From Perognathus longimembris pacificus (taxonomy: Eukaryota > Chordata > Mammalia > Rodentia > Heteromyidae): a stretch of DNA of 64,000 nt. The notes beneath the pieces are model-generated. The model was not told the DNA's origin. It searched no databases and saw only the letters and a program-made list of their open reading frames with translations. The position numbers and the translations under genes are program-made. The DNA is taken from positions 19,680,073-19,744,072 of the forward strand of contig NC_063181.1 in NCBI RefSeq assembly GCF_023159225.1. Reading direction: 5' to 3'. Of this stretch, positions 12,139-24,983 are shown one piece after another (the first letter of the stretch is position 1; every line of letters begins with the position of its first letter).

Positions 12139-13799
12139 ATGAGTGGAAATGCAAAGTACTTTTCTCAATCAGCAAAGGAATTGTGGTTATGTCTTCTGAA
12201 GATGACAGGCAGAAAGTTATTTTTAGTAAAGTTTTTATTTTGACTTGGAAATAACCATAGTCACTTTCATTGCAACTGAAATAATGTTACCATCTTTTGT
12301 TATAGTAGGCAACTTTCTGAGAAAAAACTTAAAACCAAACTTAAGAAATAAATATTAAGCTTATTATATGAATTATTGCTTTAAATTTTTCCCCAAATAA
12401 AGCAACAAATGAAATAAAAATACTTCAGGTACCAAATGAAAATGTACTATGTGGAAACTAGACAGATTACTTCTCTGAGAGTGGTGGATCTTTGAGGTGG
12501 ATTGATTTTTGTGTGTATGAGCAGGTGAAAGAGTTCAGAGGGAAAGAGGAAAGGATACTCTAGAGGAGACATTGATTTGGGGCAACGGTAATGATTTTTG
12601 CTCAGATTCATTGACTTGAAAGTACAGAAAGATGTCCAAGTAAAAATACATGAAGTAGAATTCAAATAATAAAACAAGAGTGGATTGATGTTTTAAATCA
12701 AGGGAAAAGAATGCTTTATATATCAGATTTCAGAAATTATTCATTATTTACATTAATGTAATTTTAGATTGCAGTTATAAATGGTGGTGGATTGGGTTTT
12801 AAAAGTATAGGATGATGTTAGATGATAATATTTTGTCAACTTTAAACTTTATTGAAAAGAGTGAGTTTCTTTATGTCTATATTCATAACACTCAGAAGGC
12901 TGAACCAACAACATCAAGGGAAACATGACTAATTAGTAAGACCCTTTCTCAAATATCTAACATTTATATAAAATTATTTAATATGTATTTGATTTGGCAC
13001 CAGAAATTAATAATTCATTACCCAATAATTATCATGCATTATTTAGAGCATTTGAAAATATTTAGTAGACACTAATTTAATCCCTATTTGATTGACAATG
13101 ATAGTTAACCTGACTAAAACAGAAAAAAAAATGGTATTAAATGTAGAACTCAATTTTGGTCATTTTGAAGAGAACAAAATGTAACATATTGACTTAGGTA
13201 TAGAGATTAAAATACATTCCTTCTTGATTTTTAAAATAGCAATTTGATCTTACAAGTTGAATATACCTTACTCAAAGTATTTATGAACAGAAAAGTGTTT
13301 TATAATTTAAATTATTTGGGGTTTTGCTCTATTTGCATAAAGACAATGAGATATCCTATGGATAGGACCAAAGTCTAAACATAAAATTTCCTTGATTTTA
13401 AACATCGAACATATAACCCGAAAGTAGTTTTATAAAATAATTCCTTGTTCCTTTCTTAAAAATCTGTACCAAAGTTAAAGTTGTAATCTGTGTGATAAAT
13501 TTTGAGTTGGAACTGAGAATTCTCCCAGTTATATTTCCACTTCAAGATGTTTGGCACTATAGTGGAGCTCTTTCATTTCCCTGTAAATTTCGTCTTTGCC
13601 TACTGATTTCTGCTGGGGAAAAAAAAAAAAAAACATAAAACAGTTGAGGTAATGTTGTAAATTCCACTAAATCTGCAACTTAACATACTGTGTATTTCCA
13701 CAAGTACAATATTACAACTTCCAGTCAAATACCATAGAACATTTTTAATTTATTTTAATTTTCCCTTTTAAAGTATTTTTACTACCATTGGTTTCTTAT
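12139..13799. other. Unannotated AT-rich sequence
   Basis: No gene or repeat is recognised. There is an A-run near 13618-13633. Open frames are under 80 codons and without motifs. Confidence 0.5.
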
Positions 13800-14860
13800 T
13801 TCCTGTGTCAATTAATTGGTTAAAGAATTCGCAGTACATTTTTTCTTCTCAGACCCAGTCATTCGTATTTTCTAGTAATTTATTTAGTTGTATATATAAT
13901 CTACTATTTGGATACAGTAGTTCAATATTTTTTTTAAAAAACAACCTTCTTTACTTCTCATTGGAAACTGTAATGATGATATCAACCTTTGAAATTTATT
14001 CAGTCTTGTTTTCTGCTTAGCATATTGTCTGTCATGACAAATGTCCCATATTCTTTGAATAAAATAAATACTGTTTTTCAGAGAAAGGTCTACAGCTCTT
14101 ATGTATAGTTTGTAAGGGATTTTGTTCTTTTTTTGACATTCTGTCTAGTTATTCTATTCAATGTTGAAAGTGGATTACTGAAGTGTGCAATTATTATTAC
14201 TGGATCAATTCTTATATAAATATGAATTTTTATTCTTTATTTCTTGTAACAATTTACTCTATGCAGTATATTAGTCTAAGTGGTGTTTTAATATTAATAG
14301 ATGTGGTGGAGTTGTATCATTTTGAGACTTGAATCTGAAATATCTATTGTGGACATCATGATGTGGTTTATTACTTACAGTAGGCTCTGCATGTGTATCT
14401 TTGATTGAGATTTTTTTAATATATATATGTAATATCATCACTGATAGGTTAGAATTCATATCTTTCATTTTTTGATTTGTATTTCATGTTTTATGTTGTT
14501 TCAATGGACTTTGCTCCTATTTCTCCTCCTCTATTATAATCTTCTTCTGTGTTAAATTGATATTTGACAGTACGCAGTTTCATTCCCTTATGAAATTTTG
14601 ACATTTTTTTAGTGGATTCATTGTGTAATCTACTAATTTAGAAACTTCTAAATAGTTTTTCAGATTAGTACCAGTGTAACAATTTATATTTTTTCATGAC
14701 TATATTCCTTTTGATATCCAGTCCTCATGTTGATTTTGTTATTAAAGTTGAATTTATGGGTTATATGAACTTAAACACAGTGATATATGACTGCTTTGTT
14801 GAGCTATCTCTAGTCTGTTGGAATAAAACAATGTTTTTTAAAAACATATGTTTTGGGATA
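13800..14860 (-). mobile_element. Ancient L1 ORF2 relic (endonuclease region)
   Basis: The reverse strand follows the endonuclease and early RT part of old mammalian L1 ORF2. The clearest stretch is about 14130-14230, where the + strand reads like the complement of the well-known 'gttgaaagtggattactgaagt' segment of L1M elements. It is heavily degraded with no usable frame. Ends are approximate and the right part beyond 14.5 kb is weaker. Confidence 0.55.
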
Positions 14861-14924
14861 TTGGCTATTCAAATACTTACTATAGCATTTCTTCTTTAAT
14901 TTCTTCTATTTTCCAGGTCTGATG

Positions 14925-15065
14925 ATATAAATATAAATAAATTAATAAAATAAATACACACATATTATGTATATATAAATATGCATGTACATATGTGTAT
15001 ATGTGCATATATGTGCTTAAATATATATACATGCATATGCATATGTGCATGTGTTCTACATACAT
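14925..15065. repeat. TA/TG-rich low-complexity tract
   Basis: An irregular alternating purine-pyrimidine sequence dominated by ATATAT, TGTATA and GCATAT words. It encodes only a repetitive Tyr/Ile/His-rich peptide on the reverse strand, which is an artefact. Confidence 0.85.
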
Positions 15066-17427
15066 ATTCTCTGTCTCAGTGGTATGTCATAGGGCTTTGC
15101 ATCTCTGTTCAGAGAAGTTTATTTGTAGTGAATAAGCTTTGACTTTAGTCAAATAAGTAAGCTAAGCTGATGCAGTGTAGGTAGGAATTGTGTGAATCTC
15201 TCACATGACTGCTTGTTTGGTTTCTATGTCTATGATCAACTCAAGGTTACCATGGGGCCTAGGAAAGATGCATGAGAGAATAGGGCATGTTAACACACCA
15301 TTATATTATGTTCATTTTAAGGCATTTGCAGTAGCTATTGGTGATTTTATTGAATGTCTTTGTTAATTTAATGCTAGAGTAAAATTGATTTGAACAAACA
15401 CTGCTCCACTCTTGTTTTATGGAGGAACATTTTATAAAATTTTTATGTTAGATGGCCCAATTCTCATGACATCAGTCTTAGATCTTTTTTAAAAAAAGTA
15501 ATTTAGCTGTCACATAAGTCTTGTGAAGGTTTAGGATAACAGATTCTATTTATTTTTAAATGCTATCTAATTTTGTTGGAGTTTTTGAAAGAGTGCATAA
15601 AGTAAGATTACCCATGGAATCTCCTCTAATAGGAAAACAAACAAAAGAGCATTTTTACTAAAGCTCCTGGCAAAACTAATTCTTATATAGGCATTTTCAG
15701 GTATTATCAGTCCTTTAAAAAAGTTATTATGATTCTTTTCATTATTAAAACTGACTGTAACAATGGCTGCTTCAAATTTACATAAACAGGAAGTTTTTAA
15801 TCTTGTGCTATTATATTTTAGCAGACAGAAGCAATGTAGCTTTATATTACCAGGTGAGGATTTTGAGCATTGGTAATAACAAGAATATTATGAGCATTGT
15901 TGCACTCAAAGTGTTTTTCTCAAAGATAGTCTGGGGACTAAAAATGGAAAGATTAAAGTAGTTTAGGTAATTTAATTTAAAAGTATTTATGGAGATATTA
16001 TATCAAACAGATTGTTTTCTAAGCACTCTGCTAAGGTTTTTCTCTCTTTGCAGATAGAAAATGTTTTCTTACACTTAAGGTCTACAGTTCCTGATTCACT
16101 AAAAAAATAATTAAGAAAAAGAAACTCAGAAAGATCTTCATAGCCTGGATATCGTATAAGAACCCAAATTGAATTTATTAAGCTACAATGCCTAATTTTC
16201 TGATAAGTTTCTGCTTTCTTATATATATTATTTTATCTTGAGTGAAAATGAGAAATAGAGCCAGCTTAAGAATTCATCACACAATTTCAGCATTTATCAC
16301 TGCCTCTTGTAGCAGGAGAAAAGAGGATAGGCATTGTAGAATCAAGGTGAGAGCAGACCATGTTAAAACAAATTCACTGGAAATAAATCAAAAGATCATA
16401 ATTTGGCTCCCTGCTTTGCAATAACTAGCTGTGGGATTATATGAACAATAAGTATTTTTATTGATTGTTTTGAGAATCATAGGTTTCAGCTCTCAAACTT
16501 GGATAACAATAAAAAATAGCTATTATGCAAATGAGGTGAAGGAATTGAAATATCTAATGCCTTTCTAAATGTGGTAGGTGAAACATTCTTGTCTTTCCAA
16601 ACAATATTTTCTCAAGGAAACTTCTATTGAACAATTGTGTGTTTGATTTTGCTCTCCTACTCATGTCAACCCTGGGATGATTATTATATATTCCAAAATT
16701 TGCATACACACTAAGTTTCGATTATCATAACAATTCAGCACATTAATATGTATGTCTTCCTATGCCTTAGAATACTAGATTGCCAAACAAATACAGAGCA
16801 GAAACTCTTCTAAGCAGGGTTCCTCATGGGTAGGATATTTTGGATATTGCTGGAGTAATCAGGCATTTCTGAAGGAACTTGGGTGATTTTATTTTCATTA
16901 TAAGGAAATTTTTATTTCTCAGTTTCATCAGATGCCTGTGTGTAGTTTGGAGAGAAGAAAGAGGATGTTAGGAAAAATCGCAATAACTTTACTTGTGACC
17001 CGCTGTTTCAGACCTGACAGCTGAATAGATGCTTTTTCTCTGTGGGATACTGTTAACCTGTTATGAGATGGTCTGATTCTTGCTGATTCTTATACAACAT
17101 TAATAAAAAAAACCATAAGAATAAGAAGATAAGTGCATTCTAGGCCTTGCAAAGTCATGACCACTACAATTAATCACTTCCTAAATCTTGTTAGAATTCT
17201 TAATTTCCAACCTGTTTAAAATAGGCAAAATTGAATTTGTTCAGAATTGGCTACAGAGAAACACTTTACAGCTGGAAATTAGTATGGTGTACTCTCCAAA
17301 AGAGTTATTTGTTCATCTTCAAAAATTACTAGAATATTTGGATACAAAGTTGCAACAATTGATTGATAACAAATTCCGAAATGCTTATTTCACTGACAAT
17401 ATTTTTCTAAAGGAGGAACAAGTTTGT
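15066..17427. other. Unannotated AT-rich sequence
   Basis: No repeat family or gene is recognised. It contains an open frame of 98 codons at 17188-17484 (+) whose first 80 or so residues look amphipathic and non-repetitive. It starts on a non-AUG codon, runs into an L1 tail at its end and matches no family I know. I list it under findings, not as a gene. Confidence 0.45.
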
Positions 17428-18165
17428 TTTTTTTTAATTTTCAAGATGATATACAGAGGGACTATAGTTACATATGTAAGGTAGTGAGTACCTTTCCAAA
17501 GCTATCAGCACAAATTTATTCATTCCAGTATTATTTTCTGTAACTGAGATATGGAAACAACCCAGATGCTCCTCAGTAGATCAATGGACAAAGAAAGTAT
17601 GGTATATATACACAATGGAATTCTATGTTTCCAATAGAAGAAATGGCATCACCTCATTTGCCAGGAATTGGAAGGACTTAGAAAAAAATCATGCTAAGTG
17701 AAGTGAGCCAGACCCAAAGAAATATGGACTTATTGGGAATAATTAGTACAGGTCTAGGATAGTCTTAGAAGAATATAACCATAGCTCATTAGCTATGTAC
17801 ATATGAACACATAAGATGATGCTAAGCAAAATGAACTACAAGTTATGGAAGCAAGTAGTTTATTGTTGTTGTTATTTCAAAGTACTATGTGAAATATTTC
17901 CTTTTCTTTGTTTATCTTCCCTATGATTTAACCCCTGACATCACCGTATTTGATTTTGGTACCCTGTATATTTTATATATGTTTATCTGAATTAGGAATG
18001 GGAAGGGAAACATCAAAATGGTGAGACAAAGACAAAGGGCAAACCAATGTAGCGTTCATAGTCACAAGACAATATGTTGAAAATGAACTTTACATTTTGA
18101 GAGTGTGAGTTTGTGGTGAAGGATTGGAAGAAAAAAACAAGGGAAGGGGTAACAATGTTCAACCA
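17428..18165 (-). mobile_element. L1 3' end with 5' inversion (twin-primed)
   Basis: Bases 17428-17493 are the complement of the last 65 or so bases of an L1, with the T-run of the tail at the left. After a few junction bases, 17500-18165 is + strand L1: the end of ORF2, where the frame recalls the NQPRCPSVD region, and most of the 3' UTR. The + part ends almost exactly where the - part would start in an intact element. The 3' UTR is of the second type in this window ('ttgattttggtaccctgtatat'). A possible short target duplication (AAGTTT) is not convincing. Confidence 0.8.
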
Positions 18166-18257
18166 AAAAATAAGTTTTAAGATATAATTTCAAAATTTAA
18201 ATTTATTTGTTACTACTATATTTTGAAACTTACTTTCATTTTTAAACTTTCTATGAT

Positions 18258-18468
18258 TTTTTTTTTTTTTTTGCCAGTCCTGGGGCTTGGGACTCAGGTC
18301 CTGAGTACTCTCTCAGGCTTCTTTTTGCCTAAGGTTAGTAGCACTCTACCTCTTGAGCCACAGCACCACTCCTAGCTTCTTCTGTTTATGTGGTGGTGCT
18401 AAGGAATCGAACCCAGGGTTTCATGCATGCTAGGCAAGCACTCTACCCCTAAGCCCCATTCCCAGGCC
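18258..18468 (-). mobile_element. IDL-Geo dimeric SINE, older diverged copy
   Basis: A reverse-orientation copy with a T-run at the left. Both monomers are recognisable (complements of the A/B boxes and of the 'ctcaagtggcagagtgct' region) but there are many substitutions and small indels. Target-site duplications are not obvious. Confidence 0.9.
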
Positions 18469-19897
18469 CAATATCTACGAATTGTAACCTGTGACATATA
18501 ATACCTTTCTGATATGAGGCTTGCTTTCTCTCTGTGTCTTGTCTCTCTAAGACATTTACTCATCTGTTTCACAAAGGTAGGACAGTGGAAGCACAGTTAG
18601 GAATGTTATAATAATAAAACCGGGCCCCTGCTTTCCTGAAGTTTATTAATACGTGGTAGAGCAGTCAGGCATATATTCATCATACAATGTAATATAACAG
18701 TTTTAACCGTGTCCATTGCAACCGCAGAGAGCAATAGTTTTGTCATCAGTCTGTGGATGTAATGTAGATAACAAGATTTGCTGACACTTCCCAACATTAC
18801 TGTTGGTCCAAGGTGTCAGTCATGAGAATATTAGAATTATAGCACAATGTTTTCACATCGTATTGCTTTTAAACAGACAGTGTAGAAGACAAGAAATAAG
18901 TCTTTTGAAACTTCATAATGGGTATAATAATAATTAGATATCCTGTCTTCGAAGTCGTCAGAAGCCCAGTCCTTATTTTAAATTTCCATTAATGGATCCT
19001 TGATTCATAATTTTTTGGAAAGCTTCTGATAATGGTTTATTACTGACACAGTCATGATCTATGATGTTTCAGGCACACAAGAAAACCACATGGTAGATTT
19101 GTAAGAACACCAAAATTCCTATTTTACATCACACATTTTTTTAAATCTTTACAGATACACATTCCAGATGATTATTAATTAGGGACAGTTTGTTTAAGAA
19201 ACATTTTCCATGTGAAATTGTTCCCATTTGAAAATGAACCACAGGAGGAAATTATAGCAAGCTTTAGTGGAGATATGAATTAAAATATACAAATATCCTA
19301 TTTACTTTGAGATGGAAAGTTAAACATATTTTTAATTTAGTTTCAATTCACAGACAATTTTAGATTGTCTGATCTTTCATGATGAGGATGGTTTTACAGT
19401 TTGCCTAATATAATTAAAATTGTGGCAAGCAAGTAAAAATGCTTCTATGTGTACACAAGTATTCAAGTGGTATTCAATTTGCATATTTTATCTATATTTG
19501 AATGTTCAAGTTATTAAAAGGAATCATTGTGATCTTATTCATTATTGTATCTTCCATAAAGGGCCAGGTGCTCAGTTCTTTCTGCGTGATATTTTTCGTG
19601 ATTATGTAGTAGTAATCAACCTTGAACAACAATTAGTATGCTGAAGACCACCATGTATAGACTTAAGGAGGTTGTCTTAATGTTGAGAACCATAAATAAC
19701 AAATAAGGTGGTATTTTCAAATAACAATTGTGAAATTAAAAATACCAGAACATAGAAACTAGAAAAAATGCAACTATTTGGCATGATAATATTTGTCTGA
19801 TAATAATTGGCCTAAGTCTGCTCTGTAAATTAGATTGCTAATTATTTAATGTTTTTCATTCTGGATTTGAAAAAAATAGTAAACATTTTAATTATTG
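18469..19897. other. Unannotated AT-rich sequence
   Basis: No gene or repeat is recognised. Open frames of 63-74 codons occur on both strands without motifs or gene context. Confidence 0.5.
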
Positions 19898-19907
19898 TTA
19901 TTTAAGG
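19898..19907. repeat. Target-site duplication, left copy (TTATTTAAGG)
   Basis: It is identical to 24984-24993 and immediately adjoins the T-rich (poly-A) end of the inverted L1. Together the two mark the insertion as a single event. Confidence 0.85.
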
Positions 19908-20422
19908 GATTTTTTTAAATTTTTATTTTCTACTGATGTACACAGAGCTTACAGATTCATATGTTAGACATTGGATACATTTCTTGTACTGTTTGTTACT
20001 TCCTCCTTCATTCCTCCTTCCCACCCCCCCTTGCCTTCCCCTCCCCAAGAGAGTTGTTCAGTTCATTTATACCAAACAGCTTTGCAAGTATCACTTTTGT
20101 AGTCGTTTGTCTTTTTTACCCTGTGTCTCTCGATTTTGGTATTCCCTTTCAGTTTCCTAGTTCTAATACCAGTATGCACAGTTTCCAATATACTCAGATG
20201 AAATACAGAGATAGTGCAGGTACACCAGAGGAAGGGGATACAAGAAGATCATCAGTAATAGAAGCTACGGTTACACACAGCATGTTGAAAGTAGTTACAA
20301 CAGTGATATGAGAATCGTTTCCATAACATGGAGTTCATTTAAGTTAGCATCATCTTATGTGTTCCTAAGGGTATAGCTATTGGGCCCTTGTGATCCTCTG
20401 CTGTGACTTGCCTAAACCTGTG

Positions 20423-21652
20423 CTAATTATTCCCTATGAGGGAGACCATAGAGTCCATGTTTCTTTGAGTCTGGCTCACATCACTTAGTATAATTTTTTC
20501 CAAGTCCTTCCATTTCCTTATGAATGAGGCAATATCATTCTTTCTGATAGAGGCAGAAAATTCTATTTTGTATATGTACCACATTTTCCTGATTCATTCG
20601 TCTACTGAGGGGCATCTGCATTGGTTCCATATTCTAGCTATGATAAATTGTGTTGCGATGAACATTGTTGTGCTAGTGGCTTTAGTGTGTTCTTGTTTGT
20701 GTTTTTTTGGGTAGATGCCCAAAAGTGGGGCTGCTGGGTCATAGGTGACCTTTATGTTTAGCCTTCTGAGGAATCTCCATACTGCTTTCCAGAGTGGCTG
20801 AAGCAGTTTACATTCCCACCAACAAAGAAGTTGGGTTCCCTTTTGGCCACATCCCCTCCAACATTTGTAATTGTTAGTTTTTTTGATAAGGGACATTCTT
20901 ACTGGGGTGAGATGGAATCTCAATATTGTTTGATTTGCATTTCTTTTATGACCAGTGATGGAGAGCACTTTTTCATATGTCTCTTGGCCATTCTCATTTC
21001 CTCTTCAGAGAAGCCTCCTAAGTCTTTAGCACACTTGTTAAGGGGGCTGTTGGTTCTTTGTGGTTCGGTTTTGGAGGAATGTAATTTTTTTAGTTCTTCA
21101 TATCTTTTAGATATGAGGCTTTAGTCCATTGTATGGCAAGTAAAGATCTTTTACCAAACTGTTGGCTTTCTGTTTATCTTGCAAGCTATGTCCTTTGCCC
21201 TACAGAAGCTCCACAATTTGATGCAGTCCCATTTGTCCATCCTTTCTTTGATTTGTAGCCTTTCTGGGTCTTTGTTAAGGAAGTTCCATCCTGTGCTGAG
21301 GAGCCCAAGTGTATCTCATATTCCTTCCTTTAGTGTTTTAAGTGTATCTGTTTTAATTTTGAGGTCTTTGATCCATTTGGAATTGATTTTGGTGCAGGAT
21401 TTGGTTGATTTGGTGCAGGATGTGTTGAGCCAGTTTTGCCAGCACCATTTGTTAAAGAGGCTATCTATCTTCCAGACTATATTTTAGCTTCTTTATGGAA
21501 GATAAAGTAGGCATAGTTCTGTGTGTTTATTTTTGGGTCTTCAATTCTGTTCCATTGGTCTTCAGGACTGTTATGGTGCCAATACCAAGCTGTTTTTATT
21601 ACTATAGCTTTATAATACAGCTTGAAGTTTTGTATTGTAATTCCTCCAGCAT
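20423..21652 (-). pseudogene. L1 ORF2 C-terminal part (inactive)
   Basis: This is the reverse-strand remnant of ORF2 from just after RT to the natural stop codon (complement of CTA at 20423-20425). Recognisable segments in order are: the KTAWYWH...DQWNRIEDP region near 21.55 kb, the [10 protein letters not shown] region, the cysteine-rich segment CWRGCGQKG..LLCWWEC near 20.83-20.87 kb, the NQCRCPSVDE region near 20.6 kb, and the terminal SLIGNN-like end. Several frame changes and stops break the frame. In the cysteine segment the position that is His in the copy at 57.2 kb is Leu here (CAT to CTT on the coding strand). In L1 this region binds RNA and is needed for retrotransposition. This copy can have no activity. 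Confidence 0.9.
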
Positions 21653-22233
21653 TCCAGGAGCTCCAAGACACAATCAGGAAGCCCAATTTAAGGCTAACAG
21701 GTACTGAAGAAAACCTAGAGAAAGAAGTTAATGGAATAGGCAACCTATTTAACAGAATATTAGCCAAGAACTTCCCAAATAACCAGAAGGATAGGCCTAT
21801 ACAGATACAAGATGCATTTAGAACCCCAAACTGACTAGACTAGAATAGGACATCCCACCAACACATTGTGATCAAAACAGGATCAATAGAGTCCAAGGAA
21901 AGAATCACTAAAACAGTTAGGGAAAAGAAAATAATCACATATAAAGGAAAACCAATCAGAATTACTCCAGACTTCTCAGCAGAGACCACGAAAGCAAGCA
22001 GAGTCTGGAATGAGGTATACCAAACCCTAAGCACCAATAACTACCAACCAAGAATACTGTACCCATCTAAACTCTCTTTCATAGCCAAAAATCAAATAAA
22101 AGTCTTCCACAGCAAGGAAAAACTGAAACAGTACATCTCCACCAAACCAGCTTTACAGAAAATCCTCAAAGATGTACCATACAGGAAAAATAATCAAGAT
22201 TACAGTACAGACAGAGAAATGACCCCTAAATAG
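21653..22233 (+). pseudogene. L1 ORF1 C-terminal fragment (inactive)
   Basis: The + strand frame reads as the RNA-recognition and C-terminal domains of L1 ORF1p, the RNA-binding chaperone of the L1 particle. The segments are [17 protein letters not shown], then KGKPIRITPDFSAET, NYQPRILYPSKLSFIAKN and KPALQKILKDV. These match the mammalian ORF1 C-terminal half closely in order and spacing. Two in-frame stop codons (TGA at 21832-21834, TAG at 21841-21843) interrupt it; one is consistent with decay of a CGA codon. The natural stop is at 22231-22233. The N-terminal coiled coil is missing because the insertion starts here. Confidence 0.9.
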
Positions 22234-22299
22234 AAAACCAGAATATTACATCAAGAATTGGGAAGACACAGCTTTTAACAAAATAACTATAATGAAAGT

Positions 22300-24983
22300 A
22301 ACAAATGATCATCTCTCAATCTTAAACTCTCAACAATAATGGACTTAATTCTTCAATCAAATGACATAAGCTCATAAGTTGGATCAAAACTCAATACCCA
22401 TCTTTCTGCTGCCTTCAAGAGACACATCTATCCAGCAAAAGTAAACATCTTCTAAAAGTGAAAGGCTGGAATAAAATCTATCAAGCAAATGGCCCCCATA
22501 AGCAGGCCGGAGTTGCAATCCTAGTATCAGATAAAATTGTCTTCAAATTAAAAATGGTAAAAAGAGACAAAGAAGGTTACTACATATTAATAAAGTGATC
22601 TCTCCTACAGGAAGATTCAACCATCCCAAGATAGTTGGTGACGTTAACACTCCACTGTCACCACTGGACAGATCAACGCACCAAAAACTGAACAAAGAAA
22701 TCACATAACTAAACGATTGCATAGACCAACTAGACTTAACCAACATCTACAGAATATTCCATTCAGCAAAAACAGAATACACATTCTTTTCAGCAGCACA
22801 TGGAACATTCTCCAAGATAGATCAATTCTTAGGGCACAAAGAAAATCTGTACAAATTCAGAAGTATCAAAACCTTTCCCTGTGTTCTCTCAGACCACAAT
22901 GGAATAAAATTAGAGCTCATCTCAAACAGCCACCACAGAAAATCCTACAATTCATGGAGGCTAAACAACACACTGCTGAACTTTCAGTGAGTCATTGAAG
23001 AAATTAAAACAGAAATTCAAATGTTTAGGAATTCAACCAAGATGAGTACACAAAGTAACAGCTCCTTTGGGATACAGCAAAGGCAGTACTCAGGAAAATT
23101 TATATCTCTGAGGGCATACACCAACAAACTGGAGAAACAGCAACTCAACAACTTAACAAAGCACCTTAATCTCCTCGAAAGAGAACAACAAGCCAAACCG
23201 CAAGTCAATAGACAGAAGCAAATAATTAAAATGAAATCAGAATTAAATGAATTAGGGAAAAGCAAAAAAAAAAAATCTCAAGAATCAACCAAACAAAAAG
23301 TTGGTTCTTTGAAAAAATCAACAAAATAGAGAGACCCCTAGCAAACCTGACCAAAAAACGAAGGCGGCACACACAAATAAACAAGATCAGGGATGAAACA
23401 GGTAACATCACCACAGAAATAACCAAAATTCAGAACACAATAAAGGACCATTTTGCAAAACTTTATGCCAACAAATTCTAGAATTTGGAAGAAATGGATG
23501 ATTTCCTAGAAAAAGTTGATATCCCCAAAGTCAACCATAAAGTTTTAAAACTTCTAAACAGATCCATATCCAACATTGAAATAGAAATGGCAATAAGTGA
23601 TCTCCCATTCAAGGAAAGCCCAGTTCCAAACGGATTCACAGCAGAATTCTACAAGGTCTTCAAAACAGAACTCACACCAATATTTCTCAAACTCTTCAAT
23701 GAAATTGAAAGAGAAAGTTCACTACCAGACACATTCTATAAATCCAGTATAACCCTCATCCCAAAACCAGGCAGGGACTCATCATGGAAAGAGAACTACA
23801 GACTGATTTTCCTGATGACCATTGATGTAAAAATTCTCAACAACATATTGGCCAATCGACTTTAACGGGTCATCAAAAAAATCATACACCACGATCAAAC
23901 TGGATTCATCCCAGGGATGCAAAGTTGGTTCAATATATGCAAGTCAATTAATGTAATCCAACACATCAACAGGAGCAAGGTAAAGAACCTCATGGTTATA
24001 TCTCTGGATGTGGAAAAGGCATTCAATAAAATCCAGCACCCATTTATGATAAAAGCCCTGGAAAAACTGGGATTCCAGGGAACACTCCTGAATATAATCA
24101 AGGCAGTTAATGACAAACCAACAGCAAGCATAATTCTAAATGGTGAAAAAATAAGTCATTCCCTTTAAAATCAGGAGCAAGACAGGGATGTCCACTCTCT
24201 CCCCTTCTCTTCAACATAGTACTAGAATTCCTAACAGAGCAACTAGGCAAGAAGGAAATATAAAGAAAATCCAAATAGGAAAAAATGAAGTTAAACTTTC
24301 TCTCTTTGCAGATGACATGATCCTATACCTAAAGAACCCCATAGACTCTACTCCCAAGCTACTAGAGCTGATCCAAAACTTTGGCAAAGTTGCAGGATAT
24401 AAAATAAACCAGCAAAAATCAATTGCCTTTCTCTATGCTAAGGACCCGAAGACCGAGGCTGAAATCAGGAAAGCAACTCCTTTTGCAATAGCCTCAAAAA
24501 GCATGAAATACATAGGAATAACCTTAACCAAAGAAGTGAAAGACCTCTATGATGAGAACTTTAAAAACATGAAAAATGAAATTTAGGCAGAACTAAGAAA
24601 ATGGAAAAACCTCCCATGCTCCTGGATTGGGAAGATTAATATAATCAAAATGACAATATTACCAAAGGCTATCTACAAATTCAATGCAATACCCATTAAT
24701 ATTCCAACACAATATTTTATTTTATTTTATTTATTTTTTTTTTTGGCCAGTCCTGGGCCTTGGACTCCGGGCCTGAGCACTGTCCCTGGCTTCTTCCCGC
24801 TCAAGGCTAGCACTCTGCCACTTGAGCCACAGCGCCGCTTCTGGCCGTTTTCTGTATATGTGGTACTGGGGAATCGAACCTAGGGCCTCGTGTATCCGAG
24901 GCAGGCACTCTTGCCACTAGGCTATATCCCCAGCCCCCAACACAATATTTTAATGAAATATAGGAAGCAATCCAGAAATTCAT
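22300..24983 (+). pseudogene. L1 ORF2 endonuclease and reverse transcriptase (inactive)
   Basis: This starts with a degraded endonuclease domain: the LQETHL-type segment near 22.41 kb, GVAILVSDK near 22.51 kb, and the YTFFSAAHGTFSKID and LSDHNGIKLEL regions at 22.77-22.92 kb. The linker follows. Reverse transcriptase then reads as ESPVPNGFTAEFYK (about 23.61 kb), [28 protein letters not shown] (about 24.01 kb, where DVEKAFNKI replaces the usual DAEKAFDK-type segment) and [11 protein letters not shown], with the catalytic FADD at 24304-24315. Many frameshifts and stops show it is dead. An IDL-Geo SINE at 24720-24936 interrupts the end of RT. The sequence ends at 24983 because of the inversion break. 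Confidence 0.92.
24720..24936 (-). mobile_element. IDL-Geo dimeric SINE nested in L1
   Basis: A full-length reverse-orientation copy with its A-tail (TTTTATTTTA-type run) at the left. A perfect 16-base target-site duplication (CCAACACAATATTTTA) is present at 24704-24719 and 24937-24952, and is itself L1 ORF2 sequence. It has GCGGGAAG and CCTAGGTTCG on its own strand, the younger-looking subfamily markers, so it post-dates the L1. Confidence 0.97.

Larger units (their letters stand above)
19908..24983 (-). mobile_element. Large L1 insertion, 5'-inverted, with nested SINE
   Basis: This is the longest L1 in the window. The 3' half (ORF2 C-terminus, 3' UTR and tail) lies on the - strand at 19908-21652. 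The 5' half (ORF1 C-terminal part, intergenic, ORF2 endonuclease and RT) lies on the + strand at 21653-24983. The outer end of the + half stops at the codons for a QKF-type segment, and the - half resumes about 52 bases further along the element. The two halves are therefore complementary parts of one transcript. A 10-base direct repeat (TTATTTAAGG) flanks the unit at 19898-19907 and 24984-24993. This is the classic twin-priming layout. A later IDL-Geo SINE lies inside the inverted half. The element starts within ORF1, so the 5' UTR is absent. Confidence 0.93.

Noticed and set aside
19936..20311. Open frames of 74 and 116 codons on the + strand
   Set aside because: Antisense of the L1 3' UTR, with the pyrimidine-rich complement of its G-rich tract. 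Similar frames recur at 40237-40594 for the same reason.
23485..24586. Reverse transcriptase as part of a defence or domesticated system
   Set aside because: The FADD-containing frame is flanked by L1 ORF1 and the rest of ORF2, carries stops and frameshifts and has a target duplication. It is a dead L1.
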